DNA of 64,000 nucleotides from Hydractinia symbiolongicarpus (GCF_029227915.1 NC_079878.1:25629501-25693500), one strand, 5' to 3'; positions 35,231 to 48,400 are shown, counted from the stretch's first letter. Notes: generated by a model not told the origin, from the sequence alone. Numbers and translations are program-made.

Positions 35231-35698
35231 ATGTTGAGTATGTGGCTTCAAACGTATGGACTACTTGTGATTGCAGGCATAACTTCTATGAAAAAAACTA
35301 TTGAATTCTTTGACAATGGCACAGATTATAGTGGTATGAATCAATCATCAAGATTTCTACCACCAAATTATATGGCTTTGAATGAATCATTAATATTTAA
35401 ATTACTAAATTTGCCACAGTATATTGATATTTGCAAGACCTTACCTTTCAAGCAAGTGATCAAACGTAAAGGCTGTTTACCAGTAATTTTTCGAAATCAA
35501 ATGTGTTTAGGCAAGTGTTATCCTAGCATTAAATCACAACTTAGCATGAATTTTTCAATTCATAGATCATGTTCTCCATATAAATCGAAATTTGTGCGTG
35601 TAAAGCAGCTATGTCCTTTGCGCGCAAAGAAGTATAAGAGACATCGTGTGTTTCATATAGAACACTGCAAATGTGAAACCTGGAAGCTTGAAGATTAA
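35231..35698 (+). CDS. Gremlin-like DAN-domain secreted cystine-knot protein
   Basis: This single-exon gene encodes 155 residues. Residues 1-20 form a hydrophobic signal peptide (LQTYGLLVIAGITS). The cystine-knot domain spans about 68-148: C68 (CKTLPFKQVIKRKGC, close to the start of gremlin DAN domains), C82, the C-x-G-x-C step at 92-96, C114, C128 and the final CKC at 146-148. DAN-family proteins bind BMP-type ligands outside the cell and block their signalling; assignment to the gremlin branch is from the motif spacing. Sequons N29, N51 and N107 are visible. Two more distant members lie 10-15 kb downstream on the same strand. The second in-frame ATG (codon 4) would change little. Confidence 0.82.
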   Translation: MLSMWLQTYGLLVIAGITSMKKTIEFFDNGTDYSGMNQSSRFLPPNYMALNESLIFKLLNLPQYIDICKTLPFKQVIKRKGCLPVIFRNQMCLGKCYPSIKSQLSMNFSIHRSCSPYKSKFVRVKQLCPLRAKKYKRHRVFHIEHCKCETWKLED

Positions 35699-36002
35699 AA
35701 AATTTAGACAAATTTAGATAGAAATGGTGAGACATGTTTTTAACATGTCTGATGAAGAAACACATATAACTTAGCCATATAATTAAAATGACCTTATTGT
35801 TTTTTAGTGTTGTCAGTGTACCATCTTGGTATAATTTTGTGCAGACAAAACCATAAAATTCAATGATCTTCTCCACAGATAATATGTTGGTTGTTTGATA
35901 TTGCACTCGCATATTTAATATTCCCTTGTCAATGTTCTCAGTAGACAGTTGTTGTGGTATAATTCTCGAATGTCAGGACCTTCGTGTGCACCTCTTTAGG
36001 TC

Positions 36003-36162
36003 ATATATGTCGAGTCGCGGAAAGCCTTTTCGTCTGCACAATTTTTCGTCCACGATTAAACAATCTTGTTATTATAAGAATTTTCTTATAATAACAAGAT
36101 TGTTCAATCTTGGACGAAAAATTGTGCAGACGAAAAAGCTTTCCGCGACTCGACACATATAT
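36003..36162. mobile_element. Foldback element: 78 bp inverted repeat without a real loop
   Basis: The left arm (about 36003-36080) is matched by its reverse complement (about 36083-36162) with three substitutions and a 2 bp indel; the centre is TATAAGAATTTTCTTATA. Arms contain GTCGAGTCGCGGAAAG and CGTCTGCACAATTTTTCGTC. The transcript would form one long hairpin. A foldback MITE is the simplest reading; the ends sit in TATATA. Confidence 0.75.
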
Positions 36163-38861
36163 ATTTCATTAGGTGAATTGTAAATAAACTTTATATAAAT
36201 ATTTCTTTTTATCAAAATCTTGTAAGAGGGCTGTATCATGTAACGGTAGCCAAAACAAAATAGAATATCGGAAATTTACTAATTATATAATCAACTGTAC
36301 ATTGACGATGTTGATTTTCATCTTTTATCAAATAATCAAAGTATGGAGAAGGGAACATATTTTACCGAAGTAGGAGAAATAACCTTACTTGAGCTTGAAG
36401 AGTAAAAGGAAATTTCGCCATTTCACATTTGACAATTTTCATAACCATGTTGATGACAATATTGACACACGTCATTTTGCAGCGAATATAATTTTTTTTT
36501 TTAAATAATCTAGTGTGATTTTCATTCATGCCTTCCCTTCTGTAACGCTCCTATTGTTGACTGTACTAATGTTTAATGCAGTTTGAATTTGCAGTTGTCG
36601 CATTTTACTTTTACAACTTAACCCACCAAACTCTCATGTATGTTTAACAATTTTTATTCCAAACAAAAAATATTTTTGGGTCATCAAAATTGTCATCATT
36701 TATAGTTTGTAGAGATTTTAAAGCTCTCTCCAATATTTTGCCATTTTGACAATTTCTGGAAAATGCGCTTTTTATATACATTTAGTTACATTAATTCTGT
36801 CAACAGTTAGTTTTGGACTTGGTGTCTTTTACTTATGAAGAATTTACTTATTTTATCCATTGAATTTTTATTTTTTGTTGCAATTGTTGTTGTAGATTCT
36901 GCTTGCTTTCTTTTCTGTGTATGTGTTTTGTTGTTGGTTGCTATGGATTATTTTAATCAGCCTAAGAGAAAAAGTTATAAAAAAGCGCTTGTCTTACAAA
37001 ATTTCTCCCTCGTGCAAGAAAAACCCTTAAAAACAACATCTAATTTTGGTATTCAGCAAAATGTCAAAACTTTAAATCTTAAAACATCCATCTATGATTA
37101 AACAGCGGTCCTTTGAATTTGAAACGAGTAACGAATAAACAAACGGCGAGTTGTCAACGCGTTTTGCAGTGTTTTTGCGAACTGGAAGAGAATAAAATTC
37201 AGTTACAACTATTATACACATCCAAATTTATTTGCATTGGACACCAAGAAGGCTGATACAACGAATATTTAATAACCCAGCCAGATTTGCAGTCTTAAAA
37301 AACAAATGATATCGACTCAAATGTTTTTTTAAAAAAAAAACACTTCTTATAAACTAAACATTTGAAATAAAATATAAAACTTCAATAACTTTTTACCGCG
37401 TAATAACAAGTTTTTTATTTTCAACACTTTTCTAAAAAATGGAGGCATAAAGTTAACGCCATACCAAAATTTTTAATAACTACACCTAATGTTTAAACTG
37501 AATCGAGAGTACGAACGATAATAACACATTCGTTGGTATATTTAAAACGCGTTAAAAATTTTAAAATTGAAGATGCGGTATGAAACGTGCAGTAACGCCT
37601 GTCACCGTTAAAAATTTTGGGGAAGACATGGTATAATATGTTGTTAGAAGCTAAAAGTGTGCCATAAGTTTTGTGATGCAAACAATGCTGACAATATGGT
37701 AATATGAGACGGATATTAAATGCAGCTTATATTCCGAGAGAAAATACATCTGTGTTTTATTATAACCAACAAGCAATCTCCGATTGGTATACTTTGAAAT
37801 AATTGAAAGGTAATTCTTCCAATTCTAATCTAAATCTATTATTGATCACTGTATTATGCAGTAGGTGAAGGAAACTGATAACTTAGACTTGGTTGTCACT
37901 ACTTTTAAAACAATAATTTTTTTAACTTAAAGTTACGAAATTTTAAACGCAAATCGTTATTTTACACTTGGCGTTTTTAAATACAAACATTCTTTCAAGT
38001 GGGACTGGCGTGATAAAAGCACATGTTTAATTTAGAAAATCTTTTATAAAAAACAGCATTTATGAAGATTTTGTATCTTCACTGGTAAAATATACACTGA
38101 AAATAATAGTGGAGTCATTGCGACGCTCTTTAGGGTGTCATTTATATTTATATTTGAAAAAGAAAAGAAAGAATGTCCACTGCTTGCATTGTAACTTAAA
38201 TATTCTAACACATTGGACAAGCACGTACGATCGAGGCTTGACGTCAAGCGAATTTATAAATGACCTCTTATAATAATACCAGAAGTGCTGCAAACTGTAT
38301 CACACATTCAGATGGAGCGCTTTAGTACAGGTATGCAGCATGTCGTAAATTGATCAAAACACATACAACATTATAGTGTTTAGGATGTAATATATTTTTC
38401 AAACAATAATTTTACTGCAAACTTAGCTGTAATAAAAACACAGTTTATAACCCTTTGTTACTCCGTCAAAGCAAAAGCAATCGGTTAATATTATTTTATT
38501 TTGCAAAATAAGTTTCTGTGAAAATTAATTAATCATTACACCGGGCTGAACACTTAGTACAGTAAACCATGTTGCACACGCGACAACTTCGGTTTAAATA
38601 AAAACACAGCCCGTCGTTACCCTGTCCAGCTAAAAAACTTACTCACCACTTTTATTCGCAGAATAATTTTTCATGACAATAATAAAATCTATGCAGTTAG
38701 GTAGAACTACTTTAATGCATTTAGCATAAGATTTATTCATTAAAAAAAAATTGTTGTAGCTACTTTCACTTTATTCCCAGAAGTAGTCAAAGAGTGAACT
38801 AGATAGCAACAAGTCCAAAATAAAAATAAATAAAATTATACCGAAATAAATAAAAACTCTA

Positions 38862-38913
38862 ACTTTTTGTATGTTTTCACATGTTTCTTAACATGTGAAA
38901 ACATACAAAAAGT
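38862..38913. repeat. Perfect 24 bp hairpin with 4 nt loop
   Basis: The arms (38862-38885 and 38890-38913) are exact reverse complements beginning ACTTTTTGTATG, with loop TCTT. There is no mismatch, unlike most old inverted repeats. Confidence 0.85.
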
Positions 38914-39284
38914 AACTATACCTATAGATACAAAGTATAAAAAAGAGAAAAGGTCAACCGGAGACCTAGAAACTTGACACAATCACTTCCAGACTAAAAT
39001 GGCCCTCGTAAAATGTCTTCATTTTTATTGGGTTCTGCCGTGATTGTTGTATGAAACCAAAACAAAGTCTGCAAACATCGGGTTCTGCAGAGTTTTTACG
39101 AAATAAAGCTGTGACGCAACTCTTGTGAACACACAGAATGCGCCTATTATTAGAGAAACCATGAGTCATTGTGTTTGCGAGGGAAAATGCACTCTCTTTC
39201 TTTAATGTCGACGAAGAATGCATGTCTATAATGTTAATTGGCAAATTTAACGTTGCGACGTCAATAATACTAATTTCCACTATC

Positions 39285-39790
39285 TTAATTGAAATTGTGA
39301 AGCCATTACAATGTAGTTATAACCTTGAGGCCAAACAACTTGGAAACGAGATAGTGGCATGAGTCATTTTCTACTGCGTTGGTAACTAGGGAAAACCTTG
39401 AAGCAAGTTGGTTAAGTTTCCCAAACCCGGGTCCTCGGACCCGTTTCGGAATGGACGGGTTGATGATGTCATCAAAAAGCAGTTAAACTCCAATATCTCG
39501 GTAACCGTTTGTCATAAGATATATGATCCTATACGTTTTCTTGCTCAGCGTTTTAGGATTTTTGCGATGAAGGCAACGGGTATACAAATTCCTAAAACAT
39601 TTTTTTTATACTGGCAGGTCTTTGCTGACGTCAGCAAATTTTTAAACCCTTACATTTTCGTATACGTTCGGCACAATCACATAATCTTACATTTTTGCAT
39701 CAGCGTTTTAAGTTCTACACATTACAGGAAACGAATAAAGAAATTTAGCTAAAAATGTTATGTACAAGCACTGCTGATTTTTATGAATTT
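39285..39790 (+). mobile_element. Helitron-like copy, both ends eroded
   Basis: It shows the same ordered landmarks as the full copy at 59689-60439: GTGAAGCCATTACA, AACTTGGAAACGAG, GGTAACTAGGGA, GGAATGGACGGGTTGATGA, CAATATCTCGGTAACCGTTT, GATCCTATACGTTTTCTTG, GAAGGCAACGGGTATACAAA and TTTGCTGACGTCAGCAAA. The 3' hairpin and CTAG end are not present. Confidence 0.6.
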
Positions 39791-39840
39791 TGATCCTCTG
39801 CAATTATATAAATACATGCTCAACATCATTTTACTTTTGC

Positions 39841-39872
39841 CCGATGATGGGAGAAGGATCTCCCGAAACGTC
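39841..39872 (+). ncRNA. Hammerhead-ribozyme-like core, probably degenerate
   Basis: CCGATGA (39841-39847) resembles the conserved CUGANGA box with U4 changed to C. A 6 bp stem II (GGGAGA with TCTCCC, loop AGGA) follows, then GAAA (39865-39868) and CGTC ending at 39872. The ACGT step could form the self-complementary short stem III seen in dimeric type I hammerheads of Penelope-like elements. Stem I pairing looks poor. I read this as a decayed copy from such an element rather than an active ribozyme. Confidence 0.35.
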
Positions 39873-40458
39873 TCCTACTAAAATATTATGTTCAAAATAA
39901 TAAACTCACAATAACTCATTTTGTTACTTATAACAGCTGATATACATTGCTTGTAGACAATTACTTGTTTAAAAATTGATGGTATGTGTTGACATTGTCC
40001 GATAACTTCTGCTGTAAAAAAATATGAAATTAAAAATATGACCGTTTAACTTTTCAGTGGTAAAAAGTGTTTATAAAAATCAATCATACATAAACCCTTT
40101 TGTTTTTGAGTATTTTCTTACACTCATATTTTTAAAGAAACTATATTAATCTTTGTTAATTGGCATGTCAAGGTTTCCCCAATTTTTTAACTATTGCAAA
40201 CAGGCACAATAATTTTAAGGCGTTAGATGTTTCAGGAACTTAGAAACTATATCCAACATGTATTCAGTTTTATTTCACCTTTGATTGTAAACAAAGGTGA
40301 AAACTGTAAAAGCAAATAGAAATTTTAATACTTGCTACATAAATGGACATAAATATCAATCATTCACGTTACAAGTTTGCTGGTATATATAGGAAAAAAG
40401 GCTGTAATAGGCTTTATAACAGAATTTACATATGGACTTCTCTGAGCGAGCTGCTTTC

Positions 40459-40531
40459 ATTACACAACGCAGTTGGTAGACCAATCGCCCGTCGAGCGTG
40501 GGATCGTGGGTTCAATTTCCACTCGATCCAT
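40459..40531 (+). mobile_element. tRNA-like head of a SINE or tRNA pseudogene
   Basis: An A-box-like stretch (ACGCAGTTGGTAGA, 40467-40480) and a B-box-like stretch (GGGTTCAATTTCC, 40508-40520) stand at the usual distance, with GATCGTGGG before the B box. The cloverleaf is imperfect and no CCA-compatible acceptor stem was found, so a working tRNA gene is unlikely. The body of the SINE, if any, would extend to about 40680. Confidence 0.5.
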
Positions 40532-43500
40532 CATCTTTGTAGCACTTGGGAAAGAAATGTGCAGGTTTACCAATATATCTCACTTATGCACCGTTGTTCT
40601 TGTAACATGGGCGATAGACTTATTTTCAAATCATGACTCCGTTCGGCAAGTGCTGCTCCCGGTTGTATAAAGCTTAACAAGTGCTGCAAACTAGATTATT
40701 CGGTTGGTATTTAAGCTCCGTTAGCAATCCGTTAGCACTTGATTTCAATAGACATAGAAAATAAGTTTTACCGTGTTTATCAACTGTGACAATAGACAAC
40801 AACAAAAACGCTTGCCTAAAGACATATCCTTATTTACGAGTTAACTTTTTAGCAGAGACACGAACACCAGCAAAAATTCTTAGAGAATTTTAGAAAGCGA
40901 CGTTTATTGCCAGATGATTCCAGATAAACTGTGTAGCAGCTACTTTGTAATATACTGAAACTAAGTAAACAGCTTTTTTGTTAATTCTGTGTTTTGAGAA
41001 AGTTAACATGTCCAACCACGACAGAGTGTCATTAATGCTATTTTTCTCATGAAACTATTAAACAAGCTGCTTATCAAGGACTTCGTTTCAATTTTTGTTT
41101 ACAAATTTTATTTAGGTGTTGGTTTTTATTGCTATTTTTGCTCCTTTGTATGACCTTTAATGAACGAAATTATATTTATGAGCTGATAAAAATTTATTGT
41201 TTCATGATACCTAATGCACGTAGAACTTAGAATATTTGACATTATGGTTTTGTTCTTGTTAAAAATTCAATCTTTCATCAAAAACATTAATTTTGAATTA
41301 ATGTTTTTAACAGAACAGAAATTAAATTTGCGACAGATCTGGTGGAGTAATTTTACAGGTATAGGGCCAAAAAATCTATGGAGGCTCCAGCATGTATGGG
41401 GCTTACGAGAAATTTCTTTCTTCGCATTTGACCACTCTAGTTTGGATAAAATCCACTCCAAAATCAATAATTTCGCTTTTAGATTTCTATAAAAAGGCTT
41501 ATATTTTAAAGAAAAAACCGTTTGTGTGTATAGTGAAAAGGTGTGTAATGAATTCTTATTCAAAAAAGGAGAAAAACTATACTTTAAACACCCTGTGATA
41601 AATATTCACACGCAACCCAACATGTTATATCATTTGACACAAAGGTTTTTCTTGTCTTGTGAAAAAACCCCATACTGAGCTTATTGACTTTTTTGAAAAA
41701 GAAAGCAGACATACCGGATTAGATATAGTTTGTAATTAAGATTAGTAAACTTATTTTATCAGGGAAATTTGTCGACTTTGTATTATTTTTAAAGCCCTTT
41801 TTTGTTTCTCCTCAATTAAATGAAAAATACTCTTATTAAAGTGATGAGTCATAAGCGTACGCCGAAAGGGTCAAATACTTTATCGTTAAAATATTTATTT
41901 CCGGGAAAATCGAATTTTGAAAATTATGTATTTATAACTATAAAAGTATAACGGTAAAATAGTTTCAAAACTAAAAGCAAAAACAAATCAAAATGAAGAA
42001 GTAAAAAGTATAATTTAAGAAGGTCAATAGTAGAAGTTGCTTTGTACTTGACCCAAGTTGAAACAGTGGGTTTTCAAATTTCAGGTAAATGTTTTGTGGA
42101 AGACAACATGATGAAATACACCACAGGAATTAATGTCTATTGCTTAGTGGTCACGACTCATTTTTGTTGTTGTTGACCTTGTTTACATTTCCTTTCCTTT
42201 TAAAATGCGCTGAACAAACAAAGTTTTTATTTTTATGGTCTTTCTGTTTTTATAGAGGGTGTATATAAAGAAGGTCAAGCCCATGTCGATCAAATCCAAA
42301 CTTAAACACCGACTCATATTAACCTCTTGTATCATATTAACCTCTCCCAATATCTTAATATTAAAATTGAGTGGGAGCAACTTCTAGTGTCTTTAACATT
42401 GTGATGAAGTTTCGTAGTTTAAAAACTAAACTTTTGAAGTTTAGTTTATTTAGCTAAAAACATTGTTAAAAAAATTATAGCTTTTTAATTTTCTAGTGAT
42501 TGGGCAAGGCAGATATGTCAAGGAACATTAACCCAGTCAACTACCATACACACTTAAATCATTTTTATCATTAAACCACTCGTTACCTTTGTTGATTGGG
42601 TGTAAAAGTGGTTGTGATGCAGATGCTTGGAAAGAGAACCATTAATAATACTTAGAGAATACTCTGTATGCGTACCAAGTAGTGGGGGTCATATTCTTTA
42701 CTAACTGTGTGTTTATTAGTTAAGAACAGAACAAAGTATTCTTGTGTGCATTTTACAAATTTCTAGTCTAAAGTTTAAAGCTTGGTTGTCTCAATGTGTG
42801 TTTTCGCTTCTTCTTTCTATCTTTCTAATCATCTGCCTCTTATTAGGGGAATTTTAATGGTTTCAACAACGTTGGCCAAAATACAAAAGATAAAGACAAA
42901 AATATAATAGAGTTAGAAGGGAAGACATAGGTTGTGTACTGAAATATCATATTACAATTAATAAAAGTCCCATAGAACATTATGTGTTAAGAGATACAAC
43001 CTTTCTACATCGTCTCTTTGGAATCCGTTCATTTCTTTTATGTAATTTTGAAACTCTGGTGGGACCTGCTTAGTCGAAATTTAACTTTTCTTCGAAGAAA
43101 TTTGATCAATCTTTTAAAATGCCTAAATTCACAATTTCAATAATATAGCCATACAAAGATCATTTTTCACTCCGGTTCATTCACAGCAGTGTGAAAGCTC
43201 TCCATCACAAAATTCAAGATTTTTTCTTATTTCACATGCTTTATTAAACTTTTCTGATTTTACAAAATGCTTGCATTTAAGAAGGAAGAATAGCAAGTAT
43301 GGACCACAATGATTCTGTGAGCAATAGGCTGCTTTTTTGAAGAATTTAACCCTGTTCTTTAGAAAATATCTACTCTATAGTAATAAAGATTTTTAATCTA
43401 GCCAGACCGAAGTTCTAACCAATCAAAAACGTTAAAGAGATAGCAATGTATTAAAGCGCCTGAGAAATAGTAAAAAATGTAAATAAATCAAGAGTTTGTA

Positions 43501-45030
43501 GAGAAGTCCTTGTTCCGTTTATAACCATTTACAAATTGTTATCGTCTGCTTTCTACAACTTGCAAAATAAAAAAAAGTTGATAAAAAGATAAAAAGTATA
43601 AATACCTTTTTTCTGTCATGTTACCATCTTGTCTGTAGTAAACCTTGTCAAGTTGATCTACTCTTAAATTTCGCACTGGACTGCCATTTCAGTTTTTCTT
43701 CAGTTTTTCTTCATGCAATATCAGTCTGTAAGGTTTGTAAGTTTGCCACCAAAGGTAACATCAAGCTTTTTAGAATTGCACTAGTTCACAATCACTTTGT
43801 GTGTCATTATTCGTTTAATTTGTTAAGATTCAACAGCAAAATAAGCCTCTACCTTACAAAATACATGGGAAGGCAGGAAAACATAATGACGTCAGAAATT
43901 CTTCAGACGTTTCTACAAGCCTTAAAAATTGCTGAATGGGATGGAAAAAAGTGAAAAGGTCACTACTTCATTAAAGCTAAGGTTGAAATTCAAGCAATAT
44001 AGAGGTTAACTATTAAAGTCTTATAACGGACGTCTTAAGTTAAATGTCAATACATTAAAAAGAATATTGACCTGACCTTACTTTTGGGTACCAAGGGTTG
44101 ATTCACCTTAAAAGACATTTTGAATCCACGTCATCAGTTGTTGGTTAATTCTTTAAAGTCTATTTCTTTGGAAACAAGACAATAAAATCCCAATAAGAGT
44201 AACACGTACGATGAAACTAATGCTGACAACAATGCCTATTAATAACCTTTGAGGTCTTCGCTTGGATATGCTGACCCCAATTGACGCATTGTCCACAACA
44301 GCTGACATAAGCAGTTAGAATAGGCATTATTGTTTGGGTTTTAAAAAAAGTTAAAATAAAAAAATAAGAGTTAACGCATGCAGTTAATTCTCCATTTTAA
44401 AAGGGCAAAATAAGATATTTGAACTTTTTTTCAATCCTTGTAAATTCTGTCTCTCATTGCGATAATTCGTACTAAAATTTTAATTTAATTGTTTGAAATG
44501 AGAGAGGGTGTGACAACTAAACACATGTCATCAGCACAAAGAATGAGACGAAGTTTCATATTTAACATGTTTCATTTTTCTTGATATGTAGCGAAATGAC
44601 AAATAATAATAATTTGTTTTGCTGTTGGTTTATTGGTCTATTATTAAATACTGTTTTTGAAAGTATGTTATTCTTCTCCTTCTTCTCTCTCTCTATTTTT
44701 TTGTACACATTCAAAGTTAGCATATTTAATTCAACATTCAACTTGTCAATGATCTTTTAGTTCTGAGTTGCTCAATAATCGAACGCTTTTCAGCCTGATT
44801 TGATTGTTATCGCTTATCACTCATCCAGGTCATAAATGACTTTATTAATAATGTTATGCTGACTATGGAACAAAACATTTTTTTACAGTGACGGATATTA
44901 TTATTTAAGACGATATTTTATAACTCAACCTTTTTTACCTTGGAAACTGTCCAATAACACCCACAACAGTTTGAAGGTGGGGTCAAACGTGCTTATAAAA
45001 TGAAAGTAATAAGAAAAAGTAATAAACGCA

Positions 45031-45038
45031 TATAAAAG
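45031..45038 (+). promoter_or_regulatory. TATA box of the first tandem DAN-type gene
   Basis: TATAAAAG stands 58 bp before the ATG and is followed by GATGACCTGTCT, a stretch conserved after the TATA box of the tandem copy. A start of transcription about 30 bp downstream would leave a leader of some 25 bases. Confidence 0.65.
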
Positions 45039-45088
45039 ATGACCTGTCTAGATCAACTTATTCTTATCCTCTCATCTTGGTAAGAAAA

Positions 45089-45490
45089 ATGTTTCACCTC
45101 AAAGTTTTGTTCTTGGCAACTAATTTTGTGAATATTTACTATGCATCAAAACCAGTGAAGTGTCTCAATGAAAAGAAGTTAGAAAATATAAATGCATCGT
45201 TAATCTACACAAAAGAGTTGTGCTGTGGGGTTTCGTTCAACCAAGCAGTTCTCCACCACGACTGCATACCTGCTGTTATTCAGAACAATTTGTGTGTTGG
45301 GTATTGCAAATCTGTTAGTATACCGAATGTGAAAGGAGGAATAACCAGAAAATGTAGATATTGTATGGAAGATAAAACTGTTACGGTTGATGTGAAATTA
45401 ACATGTTCCTCAAGAAAAAGAAAGTTTAAAATAAAGAAAATCAAAATTGTAAAGACTTGCAAGTGTCGAAATGTTGAAGTAATGCTTTAA
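45089..45490 (+). CDS. DAN-like secreted cystine-knot protein, tandem copy 1
   Basis: This single-exon gene encodes 133 residues. Residues 1-19 look like a signal peptide (HLKVLFLATNFVNIYYA). The cystine-knot domain spans about 45-126 with C45/C46, C59, C-x-G-x-C at 69-73, C89, C92, C106 and a final CKC at 124-126, the DAN pattern. One sequon (N35) precedes it. Just before CKC is a very basic stretch (SSRKRKFKIKKIKI), which could bind heparan sulfate as in gremlin-type proteins; that is inference. The tandem copy at 49857 shares promoter and layout; the C-terminal 60 residues are almost the same. Binding of BMP-type ligands is expected from the family but the partner is unknown. The frame is open 4 codons upstream of the ATG without another ATG. 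Confidence 0.75.
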   Translation: MFHLKVLFLATNFVNIYYASKPVKCLNEKKLENINASLIYTKELCCGVSFNQAVLHHDCIPAVIQNNLCVGYCKSVSIPNVKGGITRKCRYCMEDKTVTVDVKLTCSSRKRKFKIKKIKIVKTCKCRNVEVML

Positions 45491-48400
45491 CATATTTTTT
45501 AGCAGTGGAGAAAGAAAGTTATTATTTGGATAAAATTAAAACTTTTTAATTAAGTCGAAATTATATTTCAGAAACATAAAAAATGCGCCACACACAAAAT
45601 ATGACATTGGCACATTTATTTAATATACAGTGCGCGCTCGATAAGTTAATTGTTGTTTCAATGAATTTTTGGAAACATGAATCAACTATAAACATTGTTA
45701 CAGTTATAGATTTTAAACTAAATAATTTTTAATTCAAGCTTGCTCGAAATTTGAATATAAACAAGAAAAAATGATAATTCATTTTTTGTCAATCTTGAAA
45801 TTTTTATTTTCTAATTGCAACCAGTGATGTGTTGCTCATGTTTTCATTGGTGGATATCAAATATTTTGCCAGAATACACGAACACACAAAAAATAATTCG
45901 ATCATTCTTCTAATATGGTTTTATGAGGATAGTAACATAGGCTAATACTATGCATAATCTAAGTCTGATCGATTTTTTTTTGTATAATTGATTGCAAGAA
46001 TTATCTAAAAATTAATTAGAATTAACTAAAATCCTATTCATCCCCTATGAAGTTGTAAGTTAATCTATTCACCTTGGTTGTTTTGGTGGGACTATTCTTG
46101 AATAGATTCATGCTAGAATATACTTTATGTTAGGACTAAAAAAAAAAGAATGCATTCTCAGAATTAACACATCCGCTTTTTTGTCAGAACACAGCAACTT
46201 GAGACTAAAATATTCTGCACTAAAAAAATCAGTACTGGCTTACAATCGATTCATTTAGGTCTATGGTTAAAGTTTACCACGGTCTATCTCGCATTGGCAA
46301 TGATTTCCTATGTAACACTTCATGTTGTAGCTGAATAGGGAATGTGTTGTTTACAAATGTTAATAAATGTCTGTTTACAAATAAATTTGTTAAAGGAATT
46401 TATTTTCTTATTATTACAAAGCTGTAAGTATTGTTCTTGTTGTGTTTATGCTTTCTTGTTGATACTATATTCAAAAGTTGTAGCCCTTCATGTTTAGACA
46501 GTAAATTTCGACATACGATGGAAATGTGTGCGTTTATCGATTCTGCTAATATGATGTCGCTGGACGTTGTTAGTTACGTCGGGCTACCTCAGTATGCAAT
46601 GATTAGTAACACAAAGCTCTTATAGTGAACGTAACATCTACTTAAACCCTGATGACCATTTGAACTTAGGGTTGTGTCTCAAGGCACGTGTAATTTTATG
46701 ATATATTACTATTACATAAAAAAGAAATAGATAGACAGGGCCATACTAGACACCCGATTATTTTCGGTAAGTTTGGCGAAATTTTATGCCATACCAACAT
46801 ATAAGCCCCAATTGTATCGACTGCCAGGATGAAGTTTCGGCTTAATCCTATTTCTTTCACATTCAATCTTTCCAACGTAACTATTACCAATTTAAAGTGC
46901 AGTACATAAATTCTCTTCCTTATTGTCTTTAAGCCAATCGACGCGTTTTCCCAGGTTCTGGTGTGTAGGGATTGCGGACTCGCTTCCTCTTCTTAGCTAT
47001 TTATTAGATTTTGGACGCGTGCGAAAGCAAATAAATCCAAATCATATTTCTGTGAAGCTAAAATATGGATTTAGATGATGAACTATGCTTTTGTGTCTCA
47101 TAAAAAATTTTTTTTTATTTGTTTGCGTTTTTATGGTAGCTTTTAGTAATGGTCTTTCAATCTTACAACATGATAATGTAAGCCTTGTAAAATGAAATGT
47201 TGTGAGAAAGTTCTTTTTGTTACACTATCAGATGATGATTCAATATTTTAGATTTTATTGAATAAGAACTGTCCCAACCATATATAGAAATAATAGATGC
47301 GAAAATGTCACAAACATAGAATACAAATTCATTGATTGACACCATAAACTCATTAACCAGCATGTGGTCACTGTGGTAACTAAAAGATTACTTGCCCCCA
47401 TTTAATTAGACATAAGTTGCCTCATTAAGACTTTAATTGGAGCTAAAATATATGTGACAACAATTAGCTAAAGCCAATAAACACACCACTCGACACGACT
47501 CACTATAAAGTTTGAGCAAGTGCTAAATCTTGAAAAATCTTTCTATTTTAAAAGGAGCATAAAGCTTATATTAATAACTACGGCATCACACCAACTATTA
47601 AAAGTAGTTTCAAATGTTGTTTAAACAGGATCATAGTACATCAATACTGAGGTAAGCAGCAGAGCATTCTACATTGCTACTTTCTGCGCATAAACAAAAT
47701 GCGTATGGAGTCTTGCCAAACTATTACTACACTAAACCCTGGTCTAAAATTAGACAAAAAATATTAAAATTGGAGAAAGTAACACACAAACATACACACG
47801 AGGACAATTTTTGATTATAACGTACTTTTTAATGAACACAGCCTTAAGGAATACAATCCTTACACCACCGATAAGATTAGTTTCAACAATTAAATTATTA
47901 CCCATTCTGACCGAAATATTGGTGCAGAATTTGCTGAACAAGTGCATGAATTTAGTCTCACTCATAAACACAAAGTTAGATTACCAAAAATGGCACCATG
48001 ACAATCATGTAATGTTGGTCTTATTCTAATGATCTTGCGTTTGCAATCAAAACTTTAGATAGCAATATAATTAAAAGCGCATATTCGCATAAATTTACAT
48101 GACAAACGATAATAATTCATTCGCAAATATTTCTTGGGTTTAAGTAATAAAAAGTAATAATAATCCGTTAACATCAGTAAACAAATTAAATAATTTTACT
48201 ACACCCTCCCTTCACATTGTCCATTCCCACCTTAATTTTTGTTTTAAAACCACTAAAGTTACATAAATCAGACGAGAAATACCAATATATACACTTCTTT
48301 TGATAAAGGTGCATTAGAACAACAAATTTCATATTACTTATAGTCCGCTTGAGACTGCAAAAAGAAGCGATGGGGTTATTAAGCAGGAATTTTCATACTG

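Larger units (their letters stand above)
36163..45030. other. Gene-free 9 kb spacer with hairpins and repeat fragments
   Basis: No protein gene was recognised. Supported items inside are listed separately: a perfect hairpin (38862), a Helitron-like copy (39285), a hammerhead-like motif (39841) and a tRNA-like SINE (40459). Smaller inverted repeats lie at 40265-40306 (TTTCACCTTTG arms) and 42425-42450 (AACTAAACTT arms). The last 1.1 kb before the gene at 45089 is distantly similar to the upstream region of its tandem copy. Confidence 0.45.

Noticed and set aside
35926-36183. 85-codon frame after the first DAN-type gene
   Set aside because: It is read through the foldback inverted repeat; the apparent protein is a by-product of the palindrome.
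40459-40531. Functional tRNA gene
   Set aside because: A and B boxes are present but the acceptor stem does not pair convincingly, so only a SINE head or pseudogene is claimed.
40343-40636. 97-codon frame in the spacer
   Set aside because: It overlaps the tRNA-like SINE head and reads through its A and B boxes.
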